Origin: Reyranella sp.
Lineage (GTDB): Bacteria; Pseudomonadota; Alphaproteobacteria; Reyranellales; Reyranellaceae
Direction of reading: 5' to 3'
Assembly: GCF_030651995.1 (NCBI RefSeq)
Contig: NZ_JAUSBN010000069.1
Span: forward strand, 1-49,269
DNA length: 49,269 nt
Shown here: in pieces, positions 17,998-26,727 of the stretch
Position numbering within the stretch: position 1 is the stretch's first letter
Layout: every line of letters starts with the position of its first letter
Position numbers and translations under genes: made by a program
The notes under the pieces: generated by a model
Databases searched by the model: none
What the model was told of the DNA's origin: nothing
The model's input: only the letters and a program-made list of their open reading frames with translations

Positions 17998-18013
17998 GGA
18001 CTAAATTCAGTCC
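17998..18013. promoter_or_regulatory. Candidate TA operator
   Basis: GGACTAAATTCAGTCC is a perfect 5-bp dyad with a 6-base AT-rich centre, 20 bases before the Phd-type antitoxin start and just upstream of its GGAGGAC ribosome site. Phd/YefM antitoxins repress their own promoters through such palindromes. This position would block transcription start. Confidence 0.5.
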
Positions 18014-18033
18014 AGGTTTAGGAGGACCCTACC

Positions 18034-18321
18034 ATGAAGTACTCCACCCGGATCAAGCCCATCAGCTACCTTAAGGCCAATGCCGCCGAGGTTGTGCGCG
18101 GCCTTGCCGAAAGCGGCGAACCGATGATCATCACACAGAATGGCGAAGCCACCGCCGTCATTCAGGATATCGTCAGCTACGAGCAAACGCAGGAAACGCT
18201 CGCATTCCTCAAGATCCTTGCGCTGGGTGAGCAGCAGGTCAACGAAGGCAAGACCGTGCCCGCAGTCAAGGCTATGCGGCGCTTCCGCGATAGGATCAAG
18301 CGGACAAGAGCTGCGGAATGA
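18034..18321 (+). CDS. Phd/YefM-type antitoxin
   Basis: A 95-residue protein. KYSTRIKPISYLKANAAEVVRGLAESG matches the N-terminal DNA-binding fold of Phd/YefM antitoxins (S-x-x-x-x-x-x-x-x-V-x-x-x-x-x), followed by EPMIITQNGEATAVI, the conserved beta-hairpin. The basic C-terminal tail RRFRDRIKRTRAAE would bind the toxin. The AGGAGGAC site is strong. It overlaps the toxin gene by 4 bases. It neutralises the ParE-like toxin and should autorepress with it. Confidence 0.9.
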   Translation: MKYSTRIKPISYLKANAAEVVRGLAESGEPMIITQNGEATAVIQDIVSYEQTQETLAFLKILALGEQQVNEGKTVPAVKAMRRFRDRIKRTRAAE

Positions 18322-18647
18322 AGCGCTATGCGGTCGTACTGACCGAACAGGCCCTTCTCGATCTCGACGACATTGCCCACTATATCGCTATCCACGATTT
18401 GCCGGAGAAGGCGGAGCACGTCGCGCAGCGAATCGAGGAAGCCTTTGCGTCCCTAACGAGCTTGCCAGACCGCGGATCGCATCCGCGCGAGCTTTTGGCC
18501 ATGGGCAACCGCAGCTTTCGGGAGGTTCACTTCAAGCCTTACCGTATCGTCTATCGCGTCTATGAGCGCGAGGTTGTCGTGTTCCTCGTCGCCGACGGCC
18601 GCCGCGATATGCGCGCCCTGCTGAGCAGACGCCTGCTGGGCGCCTAG
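18318..18647 (+). CDS. ParE/RelE-family toxin
   Basis: A 109-residue toxin. YAVVLTEQALLDLDDIAHYI (about 4-23) is the ParE helix hairpin, and FKPYRIVYRVYEREVVVFLV (about 73-92) the core strands, with RRDMRALLSRRLL at the end. It lacks an obvious RelE catalytic set, so a gyrase-type ParE action is more likely than mRNA cutting. That is an inference. It overlaps the antitoxin by ATGA. It forms a self-contained module between the carbamoylase and CoA-transferase genes. Confidence 0.88.
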   Translation: MKRYAVVLTEQALLDLDDIAHYIAIHDLPEKAEHVAQRIEEAFASLTSLPDRGSHPRELLAMGNRSFREVHFKPYRIVYRVYEREVVVFLVADGRRDMRALLSRRLLGA

Positions 18648-18703
18648 GCCGGCGCTGGCAGGATTGGCTGCGCACCGCTATTGCTGAAGCCTCCACTACA
18701 GGA

Positions 18704-19891
18704 ATGGATACGCACCGCATGCTTCCGCTGTCCGACACGCTCGTTCTCGACCTGACGCAGGTCATCGCCGGTCCCACGGCCGGCCAGATCCTCGGCGATA
18801 TGGGCGCCGACGTGATCAAGGTCGAGCCGCTGAACGGCGAGCATTTCCGGCCGCATTTCGGCGGTGCCTGGGTGCCGTCGATGAACCGCAACAAGCGCGG
18901 GCTGGCGATCGACCTGCGCAGCGAGGGCGGCAAGGGCGTGCTGATGCGGCTGGTCAAGAAGGCAGACGTGTTCATGGAAGCCTTCACGCCGGGCGTGATC
19001 GACAAGCTGGGTTTCGGCTGGGACGTCGTCTCGAAGGTCAATCCGCAGACCGTCTATGCCTCGATCTCGGGCTACGGCCAGACAGGTCCCTACTCGCCCC
19101 GTGCGGGATACGATCCCTGCATCCAGGCCGAGATCGGCCTGATGGATGCGACCGGCCCTTATCAGGGCGAGATGTGCCGCGTCGGCACCGCGCCCATCGA
19201 TTATTCGACCGGTCTCGCCTGCGCCGGCGGCATCGCCTTCGCGCTGCTGCACCGGATCAAGACCGGCAAGGGCCAACGGCTCGACCTGTCGCTGTTCGAC
19301 GTCGGCATGCACATGATGAGCCACTGGATCACGAATCACGGCCTCACCGGCGAGAATCCGGAGCGCATGGGCACCTCGAACACGATCCTCTGCCCGCTGC
19401 GCGTCTTCCCGACCAAGACGCAGCCGGTGTTCGTGGCCGGCACCAACGACGCCTTCTGGCGCATGCTCTGCACGGCACTCGGCAGGAAGGACTGGCTCGA
19501 CGACGAGCGCTTCAAGACCAATGCCGGCCGCGTCGCCCATCGGGCGCTCCTCGAAGGGATGATCGAGGACTATTTCCTGCAGTACACGGCCGACGAGTTG
19601 CTCGAAAAGCTGATCCCCGCCGGCATGCCCTGCTCCGCCGCCTACAAGGTGAGCGACGTGATGGCGAGCGAGCATGCCCGGGCGCGCGGCAGCGTGCTGG
19701 AGATCGACTATCCCGGCATCGGCCCGGTGAAGTCGGCCGCCAACCCGATCAAGCTGTCCGAAGCACCGGTCGAGACGCGGCAGAAGTCGCCCGGCATCGG
19801 CGAGCACACGGTCGAGATCATGCGCGAGGTGGGCTATAGCGATGACGAGATCGCCGCCCTCAGGACGGCGAAGGCCATCGTGACGACCTGA
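18704..19891 (+). CDS. Class III CoA-transferase (CaiB/BaiF family)
   Basis: A 395-residue CoA-transferase moving CoA between carboxylic acids. LVLDLTQVIAGPTAGQILGD (about 13-32) and MGADVIKVEP are the N-terminal signature, and NRNKRGLAIDL (about 61-71) binds CoA. D166 in PIDYSTGL aligns with the catalytic aspartate of the family (about position 169). The length is typical. It is followed 9 bases later by an HDAC-like gene, likely co-transcribed. The acid partner is unknown. Confidence 0.9.
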   Translation: MDTHRMLPLSDTLVLDLTQVIAGPTAGQILGDMGADVIKVEPLNGEHFRPHFGGAWVPSMNRNKRGLAIDLRSEGGKGVLMRLVKKADVFMEAFTPGVIDKLGFGWDVVSKVNPQTVYASISGYGQTGPYSPRAGYDPCIQAEIGLMDATGPYQGEMCRVGTAPIDYSTGLACAGGIAFALLHRIKTGKGQRLDLSLFDVGMHMMSHWITNHGLTGENPERMGTSNTILCPLRVFPTKTQPVFVAGTNDAFWRMLCTALGRKDWLDDERFKTNAGRVAHRALLEGMIEDYFLQYTADELLEKLIPAGMPCSAAYKVSDVMASEHARARGSVLEIDYPGIGPVKSAANPIKLSEAPVETRQKSPGIGEHTVEIMREVGYSDDEIAALRTAKAIVTT

Positions 19892-19900
19892 GGTCCTACC

Positions 19901-20932
19901 GTGAAAATCGTCTATTCCGAGAAGCACGCCCAGCACGACCCGCAGCACTTCGTCGTGCGCGGCACCAAGCTACGCAGCGCCGAGCAGCCCGAACGCGCCA
20001 CCCGCCTGCTGGCTGCCGCCACGGAAGCGGGCCATACGATCCTGCCGCCGAAATCATACGGACCGGCGCCGGCCGCCACCGTGCATACGCCGGACTATCT
20101 CGACTTCCTGCAGATCGCCGCGCGCGAATGGGCGAAGCTGCCGGGTGCGGGTCCGGAGGTGGTGCCCAACGTCCATCCGGCACGCGCCCATGCTTCGTAT
20201 CCGAAGGCGCTCGCGGGCCGCGCCGGCTGGCACCAGGTCGATACCGGCTGCCCGATCGGGCCGCACACCTGGGACGCGGCTCTCGCCGCCACCGAGGTCG
20301 CCGCGACCGTGGCCGACATGGTGCTGGCGGGCGAAGACCATGCCTATGCGCTCTGCCGGCCGCCGGGCCATCACGCCTATGCCGACATGGCGGGCGGCTT
20401 CTGCTTTCTGAACAACACCGCCGTCGCCGCGCAACGCTTGCGCACGAAACATCAGCGCGTCGCGATCTTCGATGTCGACGTGCATCACGGCAACGGCACG
20501 CAGGGGATCTTCTACGAGCGCGACGACGTGCTTACCGTCTCGATCCACGCCGATCCCGACCATTACTACCCCTTCTTCTGGGGCCACGCGCACGAGCACG
20601 GCGCCGGCAAGGGCCAGGGCTTCAATCTCAACCTGCCGCTGCCGCTCGGCTCGCCCGACGCGCCGTGGCTCGAGGCCGGTGACAGGGCCCTCGCACGCAT
20701 CCGCGAGTTCCAGCCGACGGCGCTCGTCGTGGCGCTTGGTCTCGACGCCAGCGAAAGCGATCCGCTGCAGGGCCTCAAGGTCACCGGCGCGGGCTTCCAC
20801 GCCATGGCCGAGAAGATCGCGCGCCTGGGCCTGCCGACGGTGCTCGTGCAGGAAGGCGGCTATCTCGGGGACGATCTCGGCCGCAACCTCGTGCAGTTCC
20901 TCGCCGGTTTCGAGAAGGGACGCGGCGCTTAG
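19901..20932 (+). CDS. Histone-deacetylase-family hydrolase, probable acetylpolyamine amidohydrolase
   Basis: A 343-residue Zn enzyme of the arginase/deacetylase fold, from GTG 19901. The catalytic pair RPPGHHAY (H157, H158), Zn ligands in DVDVHHGNGT (D191, H193-196 region), a further Asp in LGLDASESDPL (about 277) and the catalytic-Tyr loop QEGGYLGDDLG (about 315) are present. The N-terminal MKIVYSEKHAQHDP fits bacterial acetylpolyamine amidohydrolases, which deacetylate acetyl-putrescine and similar substrates. A polyamine importer (potFGHI) 8 kb upstream makes this attractive, but the immediate partner is a CoA-transferase. Confidence 0.85.
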   Translation: MKIVYSEKHAQHDPQHFVVRGTKLRSAEQPERATRLLAAATEAGHTILPPKSYGPAPAATVHTPDYLDFLQIAAREWAKLPGAGPEVVPNVHPARAHASYPKALAGRAGWHQVDTGCPIGPHTWDAALAATEVAATVADMVLAGEDHAYALCRPPGHHAYADMAGGFCFLNNTAVAAQRLRTKHQRVAIFDVDVHHGNGTQGIFYERDDVLTVSIHADPDHYYPFFWGHAHEHGAGKGQGFNLNLPLPLGSPDAPWLEAGDRALARIREFQPTALVVALGLDASESDPLQGLKVTGAGFHAMAEKIARLGLPTVLVQEGGYLGDDLGRNLVQFLAGFEKGRGA

Positions 20933-21091
20933 CGCCTGGTCGGCCTGCGCTTCAGCTACCCCGATCTTTCGGCGCTCCCGCTTCGCCTCGACGGCGTGGT
21001 CCTGCGGCCACGCGCCTCGCGAGCCGAATTGCGTTATGTTGAGATGCGGACGCATCTGGCGCCGGAAACGCAATTAGCGGGGAGCGATGAC

Positions 21092-22813
21092 ATGGCACAG
21101 ACGATCGCGGATCTTATGGCCGAGACCCTGCGGGCAGCAGGCGTGGAACGCATCTACGGCGTTGCAGGCGATTCGCTGAATGGCTTCACGGACTCGCTGC
21201 GTCGCATGAAGGGGATCGAGTGGGTCCACATGCGCCACGAAGAGGCCGGCGCGTTCGCTGCCGGCGCCGAGGCTCATCTGACCGGCAAGCTGGCGGTCTG
21301 TGCGGGAAGCTGCGGGCCCGGTAACATGCATCTCGTCAACGGCCTGTTCGACTGCTACCGCAGCCGTGTGCCCGTGCTGGCCATCGCCGCACACATCCCG
21401 AGTGCCGAGATCGGCGGTCACTATTTTCAAGAGACGCATCCGGAGCAGCTCTTCGCCGAGTGCGCACACTACGTCGAAACAGTCAGCAATCCGGAGCAGA
21501 TGCCCCGCGTACTGGAAAAGGCGATCCGCATCGCCATCGCCGAAAAGGGCGTGGCGGTCATCGTCATTCCGGGTGACGTCGCCCTGATGAAAACCGAAGT
21601 CGAGGCCGGGAAATGGTTCGCACCCAGCCCGCCGATTGTCCGACCATCCGACCACGATCTCGACGCGCTGGCCGATCTGCTCAACGGCGGCAGCAAGGTC
21701 ACGATGATGTGCGGCGCGGGCTGCGCTGGCGCGCACGACGCCGTCGTCGAACTCGCGCGCAGGCTGAACGCGCCGATCGTGCACTCTCTGCGTGGCAAGG
21801 AGCATGTCGAGTACGACAATCCGTTCGATGTCGGCATGACGGGCCTGATCGGCTTCTCCTCGGGCTATGCCGCGATGAAGGAATGCGACACGCTCCTCCT
21901 GCTGGGCACCGACTTCCCCTATCGCCAGTTCTATCCCGAGAAGGCCCGTGTCGCGCAGGTCGACATCCGGCCCGAAAGCCTGGGTAACCGCTGCCGCCTA
22001 GACATCGGCGTGGTCGGAGATGTCGGGGACACGATCGCGGCGCTGCTGCCGCGCCTGAAGGCCCGGACGGACCGCAGCTTCCTCGATGCTGCCCTCGCCC
22101 ACTACCGCAAAGCGCGCGCCGATCTCGACGACCTTGCCGAAGGCCGCACCGACGGCAAGCAGATCCACCCGCAATGTGTCGCCCGCTTGATCAGCGACTT
22201 GGCCGATGAGGATGCAATCTTCACCTGCGATGTCGGTACCCAGTCGGTCTGGGCAGCGCGCTACCTCAAGATGAACGGCAAACGGCGCCTGATCGGCTCG
22301 TTCAACCACGCTTCCATGGCCAATGCGATGCCTCAAGCGATCGGCGCACAGGCCTCCCACAAGGGACGTCAGGTCATCTCGATGTCCGGCGACGGCGGCT
22401 TTGCAATGCTGATGGGCGACTTCATCAGCCTGTCGCAGCTCGGCCTGCCGGTGAAAGTCGTAGTGCTGAACAACGGCACGCTGGGCTTCGTCGAACTGGA
22501 AATGAAGGCGGCTGGCTTCGTCGACACCGCGGTCGAGCTCAGGAACCCTAACTTCGCAGCCATGGCCGAGGCTATGGGCGTCAAGGGTTTCCGGGTTGAG
22601 GATCCAGCCAAACTCGAGGGCGTCATGCGCGAGGCGCTGGCCCACAAGGGTCCTGTACTGGTCGACGTGGTGAGCGCCCGTCAGGAACTCGTCATGCCTC
22701 CCGAGACAACACTCGAGCAGGCCTATGGGTTCAGCATGTACCTGACACGAGCGGTGATGGACGGCCGCGCGAAAGAACTCATCGACCTGGCGCGCACCAA
22801 CCTCAGCCTCTAG
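21092..22813 (+). CDS. poxB: Pyruvate dehydrogenase (quinone)/PoxB-like ThDP enzyme
   Basis: A 573-residue ThDP enzyme of the same length as PoxB (572). ATG 21092 follows GGGGAGCG; the longer open frame to 20996 has no ribosome site. GVAGDSLNGFTDSLRR (about 24-39), MRHEEAGAFAAGAEA (catalytic Glu, about 52-66), AGSCGPGNMHLVNGL and the ThDP/Mg motif GDGGFAM with 25 residues to LNNGTLGF are all PoxB-like. It would convert pyruvate to acetate and CO2, passing electrons to quinone at the membrane. Its stop codon TAG is completed by the first base of the IS element behind it. Confidence 0.85.
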   Translation: MAQTIADLMAETLRAAGVERIYGVAGDSLNGFTDSLRRMKGIEWVHMRHEEAGAFAAGAEAHLTGKLAVCAGSCGPGNMHLVNGLFDCYRSRVPVLAIAAHIPSAEIGGHYFQETHPEQLFAECAHYVETVSNPEQMPRVLEKAIRIAIAEKGVAVIVIPGDVALMKTEVEAGKWFAPSPPIVRPSDHDLDALADLLNGGSKVTMMCGAGCAGAHDAVVELARRLNAPIVHSLRGKEHVEYDNPFDVGMTGLIGFSSGYAAMKECDTLLLLGTDFPYRQFYPEKARVAQVDIRPESLGNRCRLDIGVVGDVGDTIAALLPRLKARTDRSFLDAALAHYRKARADLDDLAEGRTDGKQIHPQCVARLISDLADEDAIFTCDVGTQSVWAARYLKMNGKRRLIGSFNHASMANAMPQAIGAQASHKGRQVISMSGDGGFAMLMGDFISLSQLGLPVKVVVLNNGTLGFVELEMKAAGFVDTAVELRNPNFAAMAEAMGVKGFRVEDPAKLEGVMREALAHKGPVLVDVVSARQELVMPPETTLEQAYGFSMYLTRAVMDGRAKELIDLARTNLSL

Positions 22814-23664
22814 GCAGCGTGGACAGTTATCTGATCCATAGGACGATAGCGGCGAGGGTGACGACGGCGAAGTAGTTGCGCGCGGTTTTCTCGAAGCGTG
22901 TGGCGACCCGTCGGAACTGCTTGAGCTTTGAGAAGCAGCACTCGATCAGGTGACGCTGAGCATAGAGGTGCTTGTCGATCGGGTGTTTCTGGGCTCGCGA
23001 CGGGTTGTTGGGAATGACCGCCTCGGCACCTTTTGCTGCGATACCCTGCCGTAGTCTGTCGCTGTCATAGGCTGCATCGCCCATCACGAAGTCGGCAGGC
23101 AGGCCTTCGATCAAAGCGTCGGCTTGAGGTGCGTCGCCTTTCTGGCCGGCCGTGCGGAGGAAGCGGACGGGGCAGCCAAGCCCGCGCACCGCCATATGGA
23201 TCTTGGTACTCAGGCCGCCGCGGGATCGGCCGAGGGGGCCTGATCTTCAGACCCCCCCCTTTTTGGCGCCTGAAGCGTGCTGATGCGCGCGAATGATCGT
23301 CGAGTCGACGATCAGGTACTCGAAGTCCCGATCGTCCGACATGGCTTGGAACATTCGCAGCCAGACACCCTTGCGGCTCCAGCGGCTGAAGCGGCGAAAG
23401 ACACTGTTCCATTCGCCGAACACCTCGGGCAGATCGCGCCACGGCGAGCCGGTGCGCACGATCCACAGCACTGCCTCCACGAACAGATGGTTGTCGCGGC
23501 CCGAGGAGCCGCGCGTGCGCTCATCGCCGATGCTGTGCGGCGATATCCTGGCCCATTGATCGTCTCGCAGGATCAGACGGTCCAAAGCACTCAACGCTGC
23601 CTCCAAAAGACAGCTTCGAATCACAATCCATCAGCGAACGGAATCCCCCAAGAGTCCACACCAC
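22813..23664 (-). mobile_element. IS5-family (IS427-like) insertion sequence, 852 bp
   Basis: The ends GGCAGCGTGGACAGTT (22813-22828) and, on the other strand, GGTGGTGTGGACTCTT (23664-23649) match at 11 of 16 positions and share GTGGAC. CTA occurs just outside each end (22810-22812 and 23665-23667), a plausible 3-bp target duplication. The size fits the group. The transposase is in two pieces (23247-23624 and 22827-23246). The element lies exactly between the converging stop codons of poxB and a Bug receptor gene. The outer tips are judged by eye and could shift by a base. Confidence 0.75.
22827..23624 (-). pseudogene. IS5-family DDE transposase, reading frame broken
   Basis: The N-terminal part (23247-23624) has RLILRDDQWARISPH, TGSPWRDLPEVFGEWNSVF and the first catalytic Asp in YLIVDSTIIRAHQHA, then ends GAKKGGV-stop at an A5G8 run (minus strand). 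The C-terminal part holds GRSRGGLSTKIH, the second Asp in MGDAAYDSD and the Glu in HLIECCFSKLKQF. Both parts lie in the same frame, separated by a TGA. Reading 7 instead of 8 G gives SEDQA, the usual IS427 continuation, but that frame soon stops (after ADPAAA) unless a second shift follows near the C5 run. Two small indels are the simplest reading. Programmed slippage on A5G8 is the alternative. Confidence 0.75.
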
Positions 23665-24633
23665 CTAGTCGACCTGCGCGCCGGCAGCCTTCACAATCTT
23701 GCGCCACTTCTCGATCTCGGCTTCGACAAACGCCTTCGTTTCCGCGGGCGTCAGTGCTTCACTCGCCTCGACGTTCAGGGACTTGAGTCGCTCACCCAGT
23801 GTCGGATCGGCCAGCGCCTTGTAGATGGAAGCGTTGAGGCGGCGGACGATGTCCGCCGGCGTGCCCGCCGGTACGGCGATTATGTTCCAAGTGCCGCCCA
23901 CGAAATCGGGCAGGCCGGCTTCCTTCATCGTCGGGATGTCGGGCATCACCGTGCTGCGCTTGTCGGCCATCAACCCGATCGGGATCAGCTGCCCCGCCCG
24001 AACATTCTCCATCACCGGTCCCAGCGTGGCGAACATCAGCGTATGCCGTCCTGCGAGCAGGTCCTGCAGCGCCGGTCCCGTTCCGCGATAGGGCACGTGC
24101 AAGATGTCGACTCCGGTGCGTGTCTTGAACAGTTCGCCGGCCAGATGGTTGGTCGTGCCGTTACCGGAGGACGGATAGCTCGCCTTGCCGGGCTCGGCCT
24201 TCAGCTTGGCAATGAGGTCGGGCAGCTTCGTGGGCTGTCCCGGCGGTACCAGCAACGCCATCGGCGCGAGGCCGACCAGCGCGACCAGCTCGAAGTCCTT
24301 CACCGGGTGATAGGGCAGGTTCTTGTAGAGCGAGATGTTGATGCCGTGCGTCGCAGCCGTGCCGAACAGCAGCGTGTAGCCGTCGGGCTTCGACTTGGCG
24401 ACCATCTCGGTCCCGACGTTGCCGCCGGCGCCGCCCTTGTTGTCGATGATGACCTGCTGGCCGAGATCGGCCGCCATGCCGACGGCGACAACGCGCGCGA
24501 TCAGGTCGGTCGGGCCGCCCGGCGGGAACGGCACAACCATGCGCAGCGGCTTGTCGGGATATTGTGCAGCAGCTTGCCCGGCCGAAAGCAGCCCGACGAC
24601 ACAGGCGAAGAGCGAAGCGAGGATAAGCCGCAT
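23665..24633 (-). CDS. Bug/TctC-family periplasmic solute-binding protein (copy 1)
   Basis: A 322-residue exported receptor. The signal peptide MRLILASLFACVVGLLSAG ends AAAQ, followed by YPDKPLRMVVPFPPGGPTD, the diagnostic N-terminus of the Bug/TctC family. NKGGAGGNVGTEMVAKSKPD and GTAATHGIN (ligand-carboxylate loop) are conserved. It binds a small carboxylate in the periplasm. No tctA/tctB membrane genes are near. It starts 2 bases after the stop of the second copy. The two proteins are alike nearly throughout, so they are tandem duplicates. Its stop codon lies in the target duplication of the IS element. Confidence 0.9.
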   Translation of the reverse strand: MRLILASLFACVVGLLSAGQAAAQYPDKPLRMVVPFPPGGPTDLIARVVAVGMAADLGQQVIIDNKGGAGGNVGTEMVAKSKPDGYTLLFGTAATHGINISLYKNLPYHPVKDFELVALVGLAPMALLVPPGQPTKLPDLIAKLKAEPGKASYPSSGNGTTNHLAGELFKTRTGVDILHVPYRGTGPALQDLLAGRHTLMFATLGPVMENVRAGQLIPIGLMADKRSTVMPDIPTMKEAGLPDFVGGTWNIIAVPAGTPADIVRRLNASIYKALADPTLGERLKSLNVEASEALTPAETKAFVEAEIEKWRKIVKAAGAQVD

Positions 24634-24635
24634 GG

Positions 24636-25604
24636 TCAGTCCACCTTCGCGCCGGCGGCACGGATGACGTCACGCCACTTGGCGATTTCGGCCGTCACAA
24701 AGGCGCGCGTGCTGGCCGGCGTCGAATCCGTGACCGCTTCGATTCCGAGCTGCTGCAGTCGTTCCGCCACGGCCGGACTGACCAGCGCCTTGTTGATGGC
24801 GGCGTTCAGCCGGTCCACGATTGGCTTGGGCGTGCCGGCCGGCACCGCCACGATGTTCCAGGTACCACCCACGAAGTCTGCGAGGCCTGCCTCTGCTGCG
24901 GTCGGCACGTCGGGGCGTGCAGTGCTCCTTTTGTCGGCCATGATGATGACGGCATAGAGCTTGCCGGCCTTGATCTGTTCGAGCGACGTGCCGAACGAAT
25001 CGAACATGAAGGTCACGCGGCCGCCCATCAGGTCCTGCAGCGCCGGCCCGGAGCCGCGATAGGGCACGTGCACGGCCTCGACGCCGGCGCGCGTCTTGAA
25101 CAGCTCGCCGGCAAGGTGATTGGTCGTGCCGTTGCCCGACGAGGCGTAGCTCGACTTGCCCTTGTCGGCCTTCAGCTTGGCGATCAGCTCGGGGAGCGTG
25201 CGCTGCTGCTCGGGCGAGACCAGCAGCACCATCGGCACGAGGCCGGCCAGCGCCACGAGTTCAAAATCCTTCAGCGGATCGTACGGAAGCTGCTGGTAGA
25301 GCGATACGTTGATGCCATGCGTGGCAGCCGTGCCGAACAGAAGCGTGTAACCGTCGGGTTTGGCCTTCGCGACCAGGTCGGTGCCGACCGTACCGCCGGC
25401 GCCGCCCTTGTTCTCGATCACGACCTGCTGACCAAGCTGCTCCGCCAGCGCCGCCGACAGGACGCGCGCAAAGACGTCCGTCGGACCGCCCGGCGGGAAC
25501 GGCACCACCAGCTTGACCGGTTTGTCCGGATATTGCGCCATTGCGGGCACACACGACAGCATCAGCGCCAGCACCGTGGCCAGCGCACGCCTCGTCATCG
25601 TCAT
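24636..25604 (-). CDS. Bug/TctC-family periplasmic solute-binding protein (copy 2)
   Basis: A 322-residue exported receptor, the same length as copy 1. MTMTRRALATVLALMLSCVP gives a signal ending AMAQ, then YPDKPVKLVVPFPPGGPTDV. The shared blocks KPDGYTLLFGTAATHGIN, SYASSGNGTTNHLAGELFKT and HVPYRGSGPALQDL, with scattered changes, show that it is the duplicate of copy 1. GGAGG lies 5 bases before ATG 25604. It is downstream of a TauD-like dioxygenase gene on the same strand, 46 bases away, so the three genes probably form one operon under the divergent GntR regulator. The ligand is unknown. Confidence 0.9.
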   Translation of the reverse strand: MTMTRRALATVLALMLSCVPAMAQYPDKPVKLVVPFPPGGPTDVFARVLSAALAEQLGQQVVIENKGGAGGTVGTDLVAKAKPDGYTLLFGTAATHGINVSLYQQLPYDPLKDFELVALAGLVPMVLLVSPEQQRTLPELIAKLKADKGKSSYASSGNGTTNHLAGELFKTRAGVEAVHVPYRGSGPALQDLMGGRVTFMFDSFGTSLEQIKAGKLYAVIIMADKRSTARPDVPTAAEAGLADFVGGTWNIVAVPAGTPKPIVDRLNAAINKALVSPAVAERLQQLGIEAVTDSTPASTRAFVTAEIAKWRDVIRAAGAKVD

Positions 25605-25650
25605 GTTTCCTCCAGTTTTTCTTGGTTAATTCGGCCGAGACGAGGCAGCG

Positions 25651-26709
25651 TCAGTGGGTCGTCACCTCCTTCATGGTGACGAAGCTGTAAGACGGCGGAC
25701 GCGGGCTGCTGCGCCACTTGTCCATGTCCTCGTAGCGGTCGCGCAAAGCGGCGGGGTAGTCAGTGAAGGCCGCCGTCCGAAGCCACAGACGCAGCAGGTG
25801 GCGCTTGCGATCCTGTTCGCTGTGATCGACAAAGGCCGTGCGCGAGTGCAGCACGCAGTAATTGTTCACGAACTGCATGTCGCCACGCTCCAGCTTCATA
25901 TCGAGACGGAACACGGGATCCTTGCAGTAGGCCGCCACGGTATCGAGCGCCTCGATCTGCAGCTTCGTCAGTCGCGGCACCTCGTTGAAGCGCTGCGCGG
26001 AGTCGATGAAAGTGCGATTGAAGCGGTTGAACATCCGGCCCTTGTGCCAGATGAAGATGGGCGTGATGTAGTAGGGCTTCTGCCCTTCCGACTCTTCGCC
26101 GCGCCGGTCGGCATAGAACGGCTGGGCCAGGACCTTCACGAGGTCGGGGCGCGAGCGCAGCATCGCGTTGTAGACCGCAACCGAGCTGGCAACGGCGGAA
26201 AGGCCGCCACTCTGCGCCGTCTCGAGGCAGCACAGGCCGACGATGTCGCAGGAGTCGTTGTGGAACGGCAGGAGGTTGGCGGTCTGATAGCCGCGTGCAT
26301 GCATGTCCTTGTACTGGTCGCGGCCGAGATCGCGGACGTGGCCGAGCACGTCGCCTTGTGCGTTCTGCGCCACGGCGCGCCCGAAATGTGCTCCGATGCC
26401 CCAATAGATCAGACCCATTTCTTCGGCACTGTATCGGTCGCGCGGCAGGCCACGAATCAGCAGGATCCCGAGGCCGTTCTCGATCTCCGTCTGGATCAGC
26501 CGCAAAGTCCGCGCGAAACGCGGCAACGGGAAATGTTCCTTGCCGATCTCCGGGATCTGGTGGCCGGTGGACTGGAGATGGCGCAAAGCGGCGTCGATCT
26601 CGGCGATTTCGTCAGGGCTCAGCCGGTAGAGCCATTCGTCGCTTTTCTGCAGGTCCTGACCGAGCCATGCCGAGCGGCCGAGGACTTCCTCCAGTTCGAA
26701 CTCCTTCAT
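25651..26709 (-). CDS. TauD/TfdA-like Fe(II)/2-oxoglutarate dioxygenase
   Basis: A 352-residue cytoplasmic oxygenase. ATG 26709 follows GGAGG; an upstream in-frame ATG at 26739 lies in the operator region. The Fe(II) triad is visible as H150-x-D152 in LLPFHNDSCD and H288 in NNYCVLHSRTAF. The arginine in LLRLWLR (about 311) would hold 2-oxoglutarate. Relatives hydroxylate sulfonates, aryloxyacids or other small acids; SYSFVTMKEVTTH at the end is not family-specific. It shares an intergenic operator with the GntR gene, and Bug receptors follow, so it probably starts the breakdown of the imported acid. Confidence 0.82.
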   Translation of the reverse strand: MKEFELEEVLGRSAWLGQDLQKSDEWLYRLSPDEIAEIDAALRHLQSTGHQIPEIGKEHFPLPRFARTLRLIQTEIENGLGILLIRGLPRDRYSAEEMGLIYWGIGAHFGRAVAQNAQGDVLGHVRDLGRDQYKDMHARGYQTANLLPFHNDSCDIVGLCCLETAQSGGLSAVASSVAVYNAMLRSRPDLVKVLAQPFYADRRGEESEGQKPYYITPIFIWHKGRMFNRFNRTFIDSAQRFNEVPRLTKLQIEALDTVAAYCKDPVFRLDMKLERGDMQFVNNYCVLHSRTAFVDHSEQDRKRHLLRLWLRTAAFTDYPAALRDRYEDMDKWRSSPRPPSYSFVTMKEVTTH

Positions 26710-26727
26710 GAGATTCTTCCTCCGTCT

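Noticed and set aside
20933..21091. Possible gene remnant before poxB (a frame with LSALPLRLDGVVLRP)
   Set aside because: It recalls the start of some acetyltransferases but is too short and too ordinary in composition to support a call.
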